Virus record (IMG/VR): IMGVR_UViG_3300031951_000934
Coordinates: 1-28,556 of that record
DNA length: 28,556 nucleotides
Source of the DNA: a virus
Reading direction: 5' to 3' (one strand)
Below the pieces are notes generated by a model that did not search any database, was not told the origin of the DNA, and saw only the letters and a program-made list of their open reading frames with translations. This document shows, one piece after another, positions 1-7,252 of the stretch; position 1 is the first letter of the stretch; every line of letters starts with the position of its first letter. The translations under genes and the position numbers were made by a program.

Positions 1-14
1 CGGACTCAACTGAA

Positions 15-290
15 ATGGCACGTTTAATTATACCTAAACAAGATTCTATTATCAGTCAACAAACCGTAACAATCAGTAGTCAAGTAACAGCAATTGAAAA
101 TTTAAACAATGCAATCGTCAACAAAGACTCAACTATCACACTTTTAACACTTTCCCGTGATAGTCTCCAACGAGTAGTCAAAAACATACCAACTCCACCA
201 AAACCACCATTGTTTCCAATGATTACTCGGAAACAAGTATTTGTCGGTGGTGTGATTGGTGGAATACTATTGAAAGTATTCGTATTCTAA
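15..290 (+). CDS. Small protein with C-terminal membrane-anchor-like segment, possibly 5'-truncated
   Basis: I do not recognise this family. The 91-residue product has a polar N-terminal two thirds with heptad-like spacing of Ile/Leu/Val, which fits a short coiled coil. A Pro/Lys-rich hinge follows (around residues 60-68), then a hydrophobic C-terminus (VFVGGVIGGILLKVFVF) that could be a single membrane anchor. The reading frame stays open upstream of the ATG to the window edge (codons D-S-T-E), and no clear ribosome site precedes the ATG. The true start is therefore probably outside the window. It ends just before the terminase gene. T4 has the small terminase gp16 in that place, but the hydrophobic C-terminus argues against that role. 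A spanin, holin or other membrane-associated protein is possible but unproven. Confidence 0.55.
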   Translation: MARLIIPKQDSIISQQTVTISSQVTAIENLNNAIVNKDSTITLLTLSRDSLQRVVKNIPTPPKPPLFPMITRKQVFVGGVIGGILLKVFVF

Positions 291-299
291 GAGGTTTTT

Positions 300-1886
300 A
301 TGAACGCTACGGCGCAACAGTTACGTGACAAAATTAAAGAAGAATTTAAGAAGTGTGCATTAAACCCAGATTACTTCTTATCACGATACTCATACATCCA
401 ACACCCGATTCGTGGTCGGGTGTTGTTTGATTTATATCACTATCAGAAAGATGCTCTAAAAGACTTTGAAAATCACAATTATAATATTGTTCTTAAAGGT
501 CGTCAGATTGGTATTTCTACATTGGTTGCAGGATATGCTTTGTGGTTGATGTTGTTTCACAAAGACAAAAATATTCTAGTTATCGCAACTAAACAAGAAA
601 CTGCAAAGAACTTGGTGACTAAAGTGAAGTTCATGCATGATAACCTTCCTGTATGGTTACGGGGTTCTATTATAACAAACAACAAACTATCTTTACAGTT
701 TGCAAATGGGTCACAAATTAAAGCAGTTGCGTCATCACCGGATGCAGGTCGTTCTGAAGCATTGTCTTTATTGATTTTGGACGAAGCGGCGTTTATTGAT
801 GCGGCCGATATTATCTGGACGGCAGCATCATCCACACTATCAACGGGTGGAAAAGCAATATTACTTTCTACTCCAAACGGTGTCGGTAATTTCTTCCATA
901 AAATGTGGCAACAAGCAGAAACAAAAGCAAATAATTTTAATCCTATATTATTGGACTGGAGAGTTCACCCAGAACGTGACCAAGCATGGCGTGACCGTCA
1001 AACGGAATTGATGGGTGAAATGCAGGCAATTCAAGAACATGATGCATCATTTATATTTTCGGGTAACACTGTCATACCACCAGAAATTATAGAATTTTAC
1101 AAAACGTCATTTGTACAAGAACCCATATCAAAACAAGGATTTGATGGAAATGTGTGGATTTGGGAATACCCACAGGCCGGAAAGTCGTACATTGTGTGTG
1201 CTGACGTTGCACGAGGGGATGGTGAGGACTATTCCACATTTCATGTAATTGATGTAGAACGGTCAATTCAAGTAGCAGAATATAAAGGAAAGGTGGAAAC
1301 TAAACAATTTGGAAATATGTTGGTATCAATTGCTACGGAGTATAATGATGCATTATTGATTCCAGACAATAGTAGTATTGGGTGGAACGCAATCCAACAA
1401 ATTATTGACCGTGGATACAGAAATCTGTTCTATATGTCCAGAGATTTACAATACGTGGATGTAGAACATCAGTTAAATAGAAAGTATTTAAAAGAAGAAC
1501 GAGGAATGGTACCTGGCTTTATGATATCTCAACGTACCCGTCCTCTTATTATTGCTAGACTAAAAGAATATATGTTAGATAATTCGTTTACTATCCGGTC
1601 CACTCGTATGGTTGCCGAACTAGAAACGTTTATTTGGAAAAACGGTAGACCAGAAGCATTATCTGGATATAATGACGACTTAGTGTTAGCATTGTGTATC
1701 GGACTGTGGGTACGGGACACCGCACTTAGATTACGTCAAGAAGGTATAGAATTGACCAAATTGACGTTAGATAAAGCAACATACAGTCAAACTGGGGCTG
1801 GCGTGTATTTTGGTAATCAGCCAAAACCAAATCAACTTGAAATGGAAATTAACGGTCAAAAAGAAAATTTACGATGGTTATTATAA
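300..1886 (+). CDS. 17: Terminase large subunit (T4 gp17-like packaging ATPase/nuclease)
   Basis: This is the motor that translocates DNA into the prohead through the portal and cuts the concatemer. The N-terminal ATPase domain has a P-loop at residues 66-74 (KGRQIGIST), a Walker B at 157-162 (LLILDE) and a coupling motif at 189-194 (LSTPNG). The C-terminal RNase H-like nuclease has acidic residues at D302 (ADVARGDGEDYS), probably D356 (LLIPDNSS) and D459/D460 (SGYNDDLVLAL). These match the T4 D401/E458/D542 arrangement in spacing. At 528 residues it is somewhat shorter than T4 gp17 (610). The canonical P-loop lysine before the Ser/Thr is replaced by Ile, and a Lys sits at the loop's start, as in the deviant Walker A of lambda gpA. 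AAGAGG just after the preceding stop codon supports the ATG at 300. A TATAAATA box overlaps its stop codon. Confidence 0.96.
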   Translation: MNATAQQLRDKIKEEFKKCALNPDYFLSRYSYIQHPIRGRVLFDLYHYQKDALKDFENHNYNIVLKGRQIGISTLVAGYALWLMLFHKDKNILVIATKQETAKNLVTKVKFMHDNLPVWLRGSIITNNKLSLQFANGSQIKAVASSPDAGRSEALSLLILDEAAFIDAADIIWTAASSTLSTGGKAILLSTPNGVGNFFHKMWQQAETKANNFNPILLDWRVHPERDQAWRDRQTELMGEMQAIQEHDASFIFSGNTVIPPEIIEFYKTSFVQEPISKQGFDGNVWIWEYPQAGKSYIVCADVARGDGEDYSTFHVIDVERSIQVAEYKGKVETKQFGNMLVSIATEYNDALLIPDNSSIGWNAIQQIIDRGYRNLFYMSRDLQYVDVEHQLNRKYLKEERGMVPGFMISQRTRPLIIARLKEYMLDNSFTIRSTRMVAELETFIWKNGRPEALSGYNDDLVLALCIGLWVRDTALRLRQEGIELTKLTLDKATYSQTGAGVYFGNQPKPNQLEMEINGQKENLRWLL

Positions 1887-1908
1887 ATACGTAATACTTA
1901 TATAGTAG
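1882..1908 (+). promoter_or_regulatory. Candidate T4-type late promoter (TATAAATA)
   Basis: An exact TATAAATA, the T4 late -10 consensus read by gp55/gp33/gp45-modified polymerase, lies at 1882-1889 across the terminase stop codon. It is followed by AT-rich sequence containing ATACTTATATAG. It sits about 50 bases ahead of the next start at 1938 and would drive the inserted block of small genes. Chance occurrence is possible in AT-rich DNA. No start-site data exist here. Confidence 0.5.
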
Positions 1909-1937
1909 TGTCATTATATATTATTTTGGGGATTATT

Positions 1938-2528
1938 ATGAAGGCAAAAGATATGATACGTCAACTTATACGGGAAGAATTACAATCAGTTCTACAAGAG
2001 CAGTCTAAGAATTGGTGGCATGCTCCTAGTACAGCCGAGGAAGACGCTCATTTGAAACCCAGCGAAGTTCACGAACAAGGAAATACAGGAGAAAAACCAC
2101 GCGTTCGTAAAGGACAACGTGTTGCAAAAGGAAGGGGAGCACGTTATGTTTCTGCAGGTACTATTCCAAAAGAATATAATCCACCAAGAGGTTTAGACCA
2201 AACAAAAGTAAATAATAGAAAAGAAATCGGTGATAAGATGTTAAATGCACACGCACGAAAATCACCATCTGCAGCAAAGTTCAGACAAAGAATTAAGGAT
2301 AATTTAAAACGTAAAGGTAAACCTACGGATTTAATGCACCAATACTCACAAATTTGGGCATGGGCAAGTGGTATGGCGGCGAACGGTAGTACGTCCGCTG
2401 ATTGGAGCCTAGACAATAATAAAACTGCTGGAAAAAAGAAGGCAAAGAAAAAAGCAGTAAAAGCAAAAAAGAAAATTAGCGGTAAACCAACACCACCCCA
2501 GACTCCACCAACACCAGAACAACAATAA
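1938..2528 (+). CDS. Basic phage protein of unknown function, N-terminal IREEL helix
   Basis: Unrecognised 196-residue protein. The ATG at 1938 is chosen over a GTG at 1908 because GGGGA lies 5 bases upstream of it. The N-terminus (MKAKDMIRQLIREELQSVL) is a short amphipathic helix that resembles helices in two other proteins of this window, at 3450-5492 and 13542-14021. A charged, low-complexity linker follows. A better conserved-looking centre (about residues 75-155) ends in the aromatic stretch YSQIWAWASGMAANG. A Lys/Ala-rich then Pro/Thr/Gln-rich tail finishes the protein. Composition and location between terminase and portal suggest a virion or prohead-core component, but this is inference. 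Confidence 0.75.
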   Translation: MKAKDMIRQLIREELQSVLQEQSKNWWHAPSTAEEDAHLKPSEVHEQGNTGEKPRVRKGQRVAKGRGARYVSAGTIPKEYNPPRGLDQTKVNNRKEIGDKMLNAHARKSPSAAKFRQRIKDNLKRKGKPTDLMHQYSQIWAWASGMAANGSTSADWSLDNNKTAGKKKAKKKAVKAKKKISGKPTPPQTPPTPEQQ

Positions 2529-2547
2529 AATCGTTCGGAGATAGTAT

Positions 2548-3087
2548 ATGATACGTTTGACAGGATTAGTTAATATTCCAGCAATAACCGAAAAAAAAGG
2601 TGAAGTTCGCAGTGAACAAGTAACAACAGTACAAGAAGATGTTACTGGCGCAATGGATGGTATGGAACAAGACAAACAACTTGATGACCACGAAGGTAGT
2701 ATGGCAAAAGCAGACCTTCTTGCTATTCACAAGCAAGCCGGTGAATTATATAATATGCTTGGTGAAAACGAAGAATTAGAAGGATGGGTTCAATCAAAAA
2801 TCACTAAAGCGGCAGACTACATTAATTCCGTATACAATAATATGCAATACGAGAAGAATAAGCCAAAGTCGGTTGGTAACGGGATGGGTACTCCTGCTGA
2901 TGGCGAAGCACCTATTAATGAAAGTGAACAACTAGAAGAAAAGGCACCAGTCGGATGGGAAGCAACAGTCAAAAAAATGAAGAAACATCATGAAATTGAT
3001 AATCCATGGGCGTTAGCACACTGGATGAAGAGTAAGGGATACCATCCACACACTGATAAAAAACCTAAGAAGAAAGGAAAGAAGTAA
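2548..3087 (+). CDS. Conserved T4-like phage structural-region protein, unknown function
   Basis: This 179-residue protein has a recognisable central segment, EGSMAKADLLAIHKQAGELY followed by GENEELEGWVQSKITKAADY. I have seen this pattern in small and medium proteins of marine T4-like phages, usually close to head genes; no biochemical role is known to me. The C-terminal part has an EIDNPWALAHWMKSKGY segment and a Lys-rich tail. The N-terminus (MIRLTGLVNIP) is of the MIR-type seen in several neighbours. CGGAG precedes the ATG. It lies 19 bases after the previous gene and 3 before the next, consistent with a polycistronic message. A virion-internal role is plausible but inferred. Confidence 0.78.
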   Translation: MIRLTGLVNIPAITEKKGEVRSEQVTTVQEDVTGAMDGMEQDKQLDDHEGSMAKADLLAIHKQAGELYNMLGENEELEGWVQSKITKAADYINSVYNNMQYEKNKPKSVGNGMGTPADGEAPINESEQLEEKAPVGWEATVKKMKKHHEIDNPWALAHWMKSKGYHPHTDKKPKKKGKK

Positions 3088-3090
3088 TTT

Positions 3091-3453
3091 ATGGAAACTG
3101 TCGCAAAGTTCGTCTCAATATTATTCTCCAGTAGAGAGCAAGCACATATCTTTCATTTACAAACACAATCATATGCCGCACATAAGGCACTGAACAGTTA
3201 TTATGAAGATATCGTAGATTTAGTGGATTCATATGTTGAATCATACCAAGGCAGATACGGTATTCTGGAAGGATACCAACCTGCATCTAAGTTTTTTGAA
3301 GATGATTCTGTAGTCAAGTATTTTGAAGGATTGTTGATGTTTGTGGACAAGATTCGTCAAGAACTTCCACAAGACGGTGAACTCAATAATACGGTAGATG
3401 AAATTGCAGGATTGATTTCTAGTACGATTTATAAACTGAAGTTCTTACAATGA
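3091..3453 (+). CDS. DUF5856-like protein (ferritin-like helical fold)
   Basis: The 120-residue product begins METVAKFVSILFSSREQAHI and continues with FHLQTQSYAAHKALNSYYED and VDLVDSYVESYQGRYGIL. This pattern of His/Glu/Asp in long helices matches my memory of the DUF5856 family of phage proteins, which look like small Dps/ferritin-type four-helix bundles. Whether it binds metal is unknown. In some T4-like genomes such genes sit near head genes. It starts 3 bases after the preceding stop, and its own stop overlaps the next start as ATGA, indicating translational coupling. The Pfam assignment is from memory and was not searched. Confidence 0.75.
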   Translation: METVAKFVSILFSSREQAHIFHLQTQSYAAHKALNSYYEDIVDLVDSYVESYQGRYGILEGYQPASKFFEDDSVVKYFEGLLMFVDKIRQELPQDGELNNTVDEIAGLISSTIYKLKFLQ

Positions 3454-5492
3454 GAGTTGATATGAAAAATAGAAATTTGTTAGAATCAATAGTTGATGAG
3501 CAAATAGAACGTAAAAGATTAAACGAAATCAATCAACTAATTAAAGAGTATGATTCATTAGATTCTATACTTATTGAAAATAAATCATATGATAGAGATG
3601 TCCAAATTGTAGTTCGTTTGGATGAACTTGGCGTGTTTGATGATATTTTAGAAGTAGTTCCTCGTGAACGCAAAGAATCCAGAAAACGAAATATGTTTGT
3701 AAATAGAGAATTACAAAAATTACGTGCTGCAGGACTACCCGACAGTATGATTGAGAAGGAGCGGAAAAACTTAGAAAAATCATGGAACGCCGAACGTACA
3801 ATAGATTCTAGATTAGCTAAAAGTGCAGCAGATATTGAACGTAGGCAGCAAACACAAACAGAACCGGAACAACCTGTTACTAGCAAATCAACATTTGGAG
3901 TTAAAATTGGACAACTTGCTAAAATGTTGGGGTCTGCTGTAAAAAGTGGTAAAACTCAACTTGTTTCGAGGATTAAAGCGGCAATTAATAAAGTTAGAGG
4001 AAAAAAGCCAGATACACCTGTATCGGATATACCTGGAATATCAAAAGACGTAGCTTCAAAAGTAGACGCTACGCCGGCACAAGTATCCGCAAGCCCAGAA
4101 GGAGAAGCTGATTTATTTGGTGGCACATCAACCCCAGAACCAACAAAAAAAGATACTACTGAACCGGAAGCTCCAACTAGTGCACTATCTGACCCTGACC
4201 AAACAAATTTAGATTTTGATACGCCAGCTGAAGAACCAGCCGCAGAAGAACCAAAAGATTCTGTCAGTCCTGAAACCAAGGATAGATTGCAAGCTTTAGC
4301 TGGAATTAAACCAGAAGAACCGGATTCTAAAAAACCAATAACTGAACCTGAAAGTAACACATCAAAAGAACCAACAACTGACCCCGTAAAAACCCCAGAT
4401 ACACCAGAAGAAACTCCTCCAGTAGCAAAAACAGGTACCAAAGGTGGTGGTACTAAAAAAATAACCGGCAGACAACCTAGAGGTACTGATAAAAAACCAG
4501 GTCAATCGGATACTCCTGGTGCTCCAGCCACATCTGATACGGGTACAGAAGGTGGTGAAGATAATACATCTGCTCCTCAAGGTACTTCAACTGAGCCACA
4601 AGGTACTACAGCCGAACCACCTTCTCCGCCAAGTGTTGCACAACAAACAATGGACAAGACGATGAACCGTCTTGGGTTACCAGTAGCGCCGAGTACCGAA
4701 AAAGACACAACTACGGGAACTACCGATAAACCAGACTCAGCTAAAAACTCGCGTATTGTACCGCCACCACCCCCGCCGCCGCCACCTCCACCACCACCGC
4801 CTCCACCACCACCGCCTCCACCGCCTCCACCGCCACCGCCTCCGTCGTCCGGTCCGCAACCAGACACAGCAGAGCCACCAAAACCAGAAACACCTGCTTC
4901 TACACCAGAACCAAAAAAGCCTGTTCAGCCGTGGTCACGGCAAGGAAGAGAAGCAAGAGCTAAAGAATTAGCAGATATGTCGCCAGAAGAAAAGGCACGT
5001 GCAAAAGAAAAAAGTATGCGTCGGATGGGATTTGTTCCTGACAAACGTAGCTTTACTGACAGAGTAAAAAGTGCGGGAAGAGCATTTATGGCTCCAGCAG
5101 GTACTTCTGTAGAAACTGAACCAATGAGTTGGAAGAGTAGATTTGCAGAAGTCCTTCAAATGATGGAAGAACTTCAACAAATAGAACGTCAATTGCACGA
5201 ATTATCTCTTGCCGAAGGATTGGTTGGTGGTCAAAAGAAACTAGATGTTGCCCCACCATATGGTAAATTAACTTCACAAGACTTTGCACAACTCCGAGCA
5301 CGTCGTAGTCATTTACGTAAAGCATTGGTCAAGGAAATGATTCGTGAAGAATTAGAAAAACATAACACTACACTAGCAGGATTAAATCCTCGTCAACGTA
5401 CTGCATTGATGGAATATGTCAAGAAACGTTCCACCAAGATGTGGGAAATGATGGCAGAAGCACGAATGAATGAAACCGTGGGTGACAACTAA
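3450..5492 (+). CDS. Large proline-rich disordered protein with 28-proline tract
   Basis: This 680-residue protein has three parts. Residues 1 to about 185 are charged and helical, with a basic stretch around 150-185 (KIGQLAKMLGSAVKSGKTQ and following). Residues 190 to about 495 are a Pro/Thr/Glu/Ser-rich disordered region holding RLQALAGIKPEE (DNA 4284-4319) and an uninterrupted run of 28 prolines (DNA 4761-4844). Residues 495-680 are helical and include GGQKKLDVAPPYGKLTSQDF, an EF-hand-like segment also seen in other T4-like phages, and a VKEMIREELEKH helix. It shares the RLQxLAGI element with the scaffold and the next protein, so it may be a prohead-core or internal virion protein. The ATG at 3450 overlaps the previous stop; an ATG at 3462 is an alternative. 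Confidence 0.78.
   Translation: MRVDMKNRNLLESIVDEQIERKRLNEINQLIKEYDSLDSILIENKSYDRDVQIVVRLDELGVFDDILEVVPRERKESRKRNMFVNRELQKLRAAGLPDSMIEKERKNLEKSWNAERTIDSRLAKSAADIERRQQTQTEPEQPVTSKSTFGVKIGQLAKMLGSAVKSGKTQLVSRIKAAINKVRGKKPDTPVSDIPGISKDVASKVDATPAQVSASPEGEADLFGGTSTPEPTKKDTTEPEAPTSALSDPDQTNLDFDTPAEEPAAEEPKDSVSPETKDRLQALAGIKPEEPDSKKPITEPESNTSKEPTTDPVKTPDTPEETPPVAKTGTKGGGTKKITGRQPRGTDKKPGQSDTPGAPATSDTGTEGGEDNTSAPQGTSTEPQGTTAEPPSPPSVAQQTMDKTMNRLGLPVAPSTEKDTTTGTTDKPDSAKNSRIVPPPPPPPPPPPPPPPPPPPPPPPPPPPPSSGPQPDTAEPPKPETPASTPEPKKPVQPWSRQGREARAKELADMSPEEKARAKEKSMRRMGFVPDKRSFTDRVKSAGRAFMAPAGTSVETEPMSWKSRFAEVLQMMEELQQIERQLHELSLAEGLVGGQKKLDVAPPYGKLTSQDFAQLRARRSHLRKALVKEMIREELEKHNTTLAGLNPRQRTALMEYVKKRSTKMWEMMAEARMNETVGDN
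4761..4844 (+). repeat. Run of 28 consecutive proline codons
   Basis: All 28 codons are CCN, with CCA and CCG most frequent and CCT and CCC interspersed, so the tract is not a simple one-codon expansion. On the other strand it gives a spurious polyglycine open frame. A run this long would stall ribosomes without elongation factor P. Confidence 0.95.
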
Positions 5493-5493
5493 G

Positions 5494-6459
5494 ATGGACA
5501 AGCAGTACCCACCGGTGGACGATATACAGATAGTACAACGAGAACAAACCACACATCCTGATGGAGATACAACGATGGAAGAACAATACTCACTGGAAGA
5601 ATGGCTCGGTATGTTGGAAGAAGCCGGGTATAGTTTAGAAGAAGGTAGTGTAGAAGATGAAACAAGTGCATTAAAAGCCGCACTATCAGCAAGAGGTAGT
5701 GAAAAAACTTTAGGAAAGGGCATGGCCGATATTAAAACTGCACTTCAAAGATTACAAGCTGCAAGAAAGGCAGCAAAAACTAATGAATCCTACACCCTAG
5801 AAGAATGGATGGGGATGTTGGAAGAAGTAGGATATGACATTAGTGAATATTCCTTATGGCGTCCAAAAGAAAGTGGGGCAAAGTCCACTGGTGTTATGAA
5901 AGACCCAAAGAAGCCAAAGACACCACCAGCAGAACCAACCAAACCAAAAAAGAAGTTAGATGAATTAAGTCCAGAATTAAAAGCTAGATATGCTGCCGCA
6001 GCACACACCCAAGTAGATAAAGAAGTTAATCGTAATTGGAATAGACCAAATCAAGAAAAGATTGCTAAGAGACTAAAGGGTATGTCTACCGCATATCAAA
6101 CTATGCCTGGTACTGAAAAAACGTCACAAGCCGTGGCCGACGTGGGTCATAGAATAGACCAAACATATGCGTTACAACAAAAGGCAGCAAACTCAGCACC
6201 ACGGCCACAACCAACAAACCCAACAACAAATCGTCCACCATTACCACCTCAAACATCGGTAGGTACGGCTAGACCACCACTTCCTGGTAGTAAGCCACCA
6301 GTACCACCGGCAACAAGAAGTGGTCCGCCACCAGTTCCACCACTTCCATCTAAGAAGCCAAAATTACCACCACTTCCAGGTAGAGCTGTGGCAGAGGCTA
6401 TCAACGAAAACACAGTATCACGTTTACAAAGTCTTGCAGGAATTAAACCAACAGAATAA
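5494..6459 (+). CDS. Proline-rich protein with two LEEW...LEEAGY modules and a C-terminal RLQxLAGI motif
   Basis: No known family. Two near-identical 19-residue modules are present: YSLEEWLGMLEEAGYSLEE (DNA 5587-5643) and YTLEEWMGMLEEVGYDISE (5791-5847). The scaffold protein carries a third copy. A basic helical middle is followed by a proline-rich region (PPLPP and PPVPP patterns, about DNA 6230-6390). The C-terminus is INENTVSRLQSLAGIKPTE, whose ENxV..RLQxLAGI core matches the scaffold's C-terminus. These shared elements make a prohead-core or core-binding role likely; this is inference. I prefer the ATG at 5494, just after the previous stop, with GGGTGA upstream. The in-frame ATG at 5470 would overlap the previous gene by 23 bases and add eight residues. 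Confidence 0.75.
   Translation: MDKQYPPVDDIQIVQREQTTHPDGDTTMEEQYSLEEWLGMLEEAGYSLEEGSVEDETSALKAALSARGSEKTLGKGMADIKTALQRLQAARKAAKTNESYTLEEWMGMLEEVGYDISEYSLWRPKESGAKSTGVMKDPKKPKTPPAEPTKPKKKLDELSPELKARYAAAAHTQVDKEVNRNWNRPNQEKIAKRLKGMSTAYQTMPGTEKTSQAVADVGHRIDQTYALQQKAANSAPRPQPTNPTTNRPPLPPQTSVGTARPPLPGSKPPVPPATRSGPPPVPPLPSKKPKLPPLPGRAVAEAINENTVSRLQSLAGIKPTE
5587..5847 (+). repeat. Two copies of a 19-residue LEEW...LEEAGY module
   Basis: The copies lie at 5587-5643 and 5791-5847, separated by a 48-codon charged linker. They are identical at most positions: (Y)(S/T)LEEW(L/M)GMLEE(A/V)GY(S/D)(L/I)(E/S)E. A third copy lies in the scaffold gene at 16146-16202. The pattern predicts an amphipathic helix. 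Confidence 0.85.
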
Positions 6460-6776
6460 TGTCACAGTATAAAAGATTCTTCAATTATTTATACGAAGGA
6501 TATCCGTGGGGTACGTATGATTATACCAAACGGGATGCAGAAACGCAACCGAATGGGGGAAGTGTACCCCAACAAGAACCAAATGACTTGGGAATGATAT
6601 CGGCACGTATCAGTGATATTATTGAAAGCAATACACCCACCAGTCCAGAGAAATGGGCACGTGCCAAAGCAGCGGCACGTGCCAAGTTCAAGGTCTACCC
6701 ATCTGCATACGCTAACTTGTGGGCAGCAAAGAAGTACAAGAGTATGGGTGGTGGATGGAAGAAGGGAAAGAAGTGA
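6459..6776 (+). CDS. DUF5872-like small basic protein
   Basis: The 105-residue product ends in a compact domain, SPEKWARAKAAARAKFKVYP followed by SAYANLWAAKKYKSMGGGWK. I recognise this as the DUF5872 type common in cyanophages and other T4-like marine phages. Its function is unknown to me; the basic, Trp/Tyr-rich character would suit nucleic-acid or virion-interior binding. The N-terminus MSQYKRFFNYLYEGYPWGTY is aromatic and may be a separate targeting segment. The ATG overlaps the preceding stop by one base (TAATG). The stop overlaps the GTG of the next gene. It forms a tight cluster with the two following small genes. Confidence 0.85.
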   Translation: MSQYKRFFNYLYEGYPWGTYDYTKRDAETQPNGGSVPQQEPNDLGMISARISDIIESNTPTSPEKWARAKAAARAKFKVYPSAYANLWAAKKYKSMGGGWKKGKK

Positions 6777-6928
6777 AACGGTTAAAAGATTTCATTCCGG
6801 AGGAATGGACCAAGGAATACAAGAAATCAATTAATTGCAGTAACCCAAAAGGTTTTAGTCAACGAGCCCACTGTGCAGGTCGTCGTAAACGGAAGCGTGG
6901 TGGTCAAACCAAATCCAAACCCGTATGA
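6773..6928 (+). CDS. Short conserved Cys-containing basic phage protein (51 aa)
   Basis: A GTG start at 6773 overlaps the previous TGA (GTGA) and is preceded by AAGGGA at a suitable distance. The 51-residue product contains INCSNPKGFSQRAHCAGRRK, followed by a basic, Gly/Lys-rich end. This CxNPKGFSxxAHCAxR pattern recurs in small T4-like phage proteins, often next to DUF5872-type and DUF6321-type genes as here. The two cysteines and one histidine could bind metal, but that is untested. Its stop overlaps the next ATG (ATGA). An in-frame ATG at 6755 is an alternative start with poorer context. Confidence 0.7.
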   Translation: MKRLKDFIPEEWTKEYKKSINCSNPKGFSQRAHCAGRRKRKRGGQTKSKPV

Positions 6929-7251
6929 TACGATTCACTGATTTACTTGTAGAAGTTGCCTTGGATGAGAAGTATAAACCCAAAGGTGAACTTGGAAAGT
7001 GGTTAAAGGAGAAATGGGTAGATATCTCCAGAAAAGACCCCAAGACCGGCAAGCATCCACCATGTGGAGCTTCGGCTGGTAAAAAGGAACGTAAAGGTGG
7101 GTCGGCAAAATATCCAAAGTGCAGACCAGCTCGCTCTGCAGCACGTATGACTAAAAGTGAAAAACGGTCAGCAGTTGTTCGTAAAAGAAAAGCAGGAAAT
7201 CCAGGTGGAAAACCAACAATGGTATCCACATTTAAGAAAAAGGAAGAATGA
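6925..7251 (+). CDS. DUF6321-like small basic protein
   Basis: This 108-residue protein has an N-terminal segment MIRFTDLLVEVALDEKYKPK and then a domain with KWLKEKWVDISRKDPKTGKH, a PPCGAS cysteine, a PKCRPA cysteine and MTKSEKRSAVVRKRKAGNPG. This order matches what I remember of DUF6321, a very common small protein of marine phages and some other entities; no function is established to my knowledge. The paired cysteines may coordinate a metal. The ATG overlaps the previous stop. The MIRFTDLL start resembles the capsid-targeting-like N-termini of neighbouring proteins, suggesting packaging into the head; this is inference. Confidence 0.85.
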   Translation: MIRFTDLLVEVALDEKYKPKGELGKWLKEKWVDISRKDPKTGKHPPCGASAGKKERKGGSAKYPKCRPARSAARMTKSEKRSAVVRKRKAGNPGGKPTMVSTFKKKEE

Positions 7252-7252
7252 T

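Noticed and set aside
15-290. Small terminase subunit (gp16), expected just upstream of gp17
   Set aside because: The hydrophobic C-terminal segment and lack of a recognisable DNA-binding region do not fit; no gp16 candidate is visible in the window.
3956-4441. Minus-strand Ser/Gly/Val-rich open frame
   Set aside because: Complement of the Pro/Thr/Glu-rich region of the 3450 gene; composition is explained by that, and it has no start signal.
4577-4867. Minus-strand polyglycine open frame
   Set aside because: It mirrors the polyproline run of the plus-strand gene; no ribosome site and no independent support.
7157-7252. Upstream in-frame extension of the 599-residue protein
   Set aside because: It overlaps the DUF6321-like gene completely, and the ATG at 7253 has the AGGAAG site and the conserved EACWDGYKQVG start.
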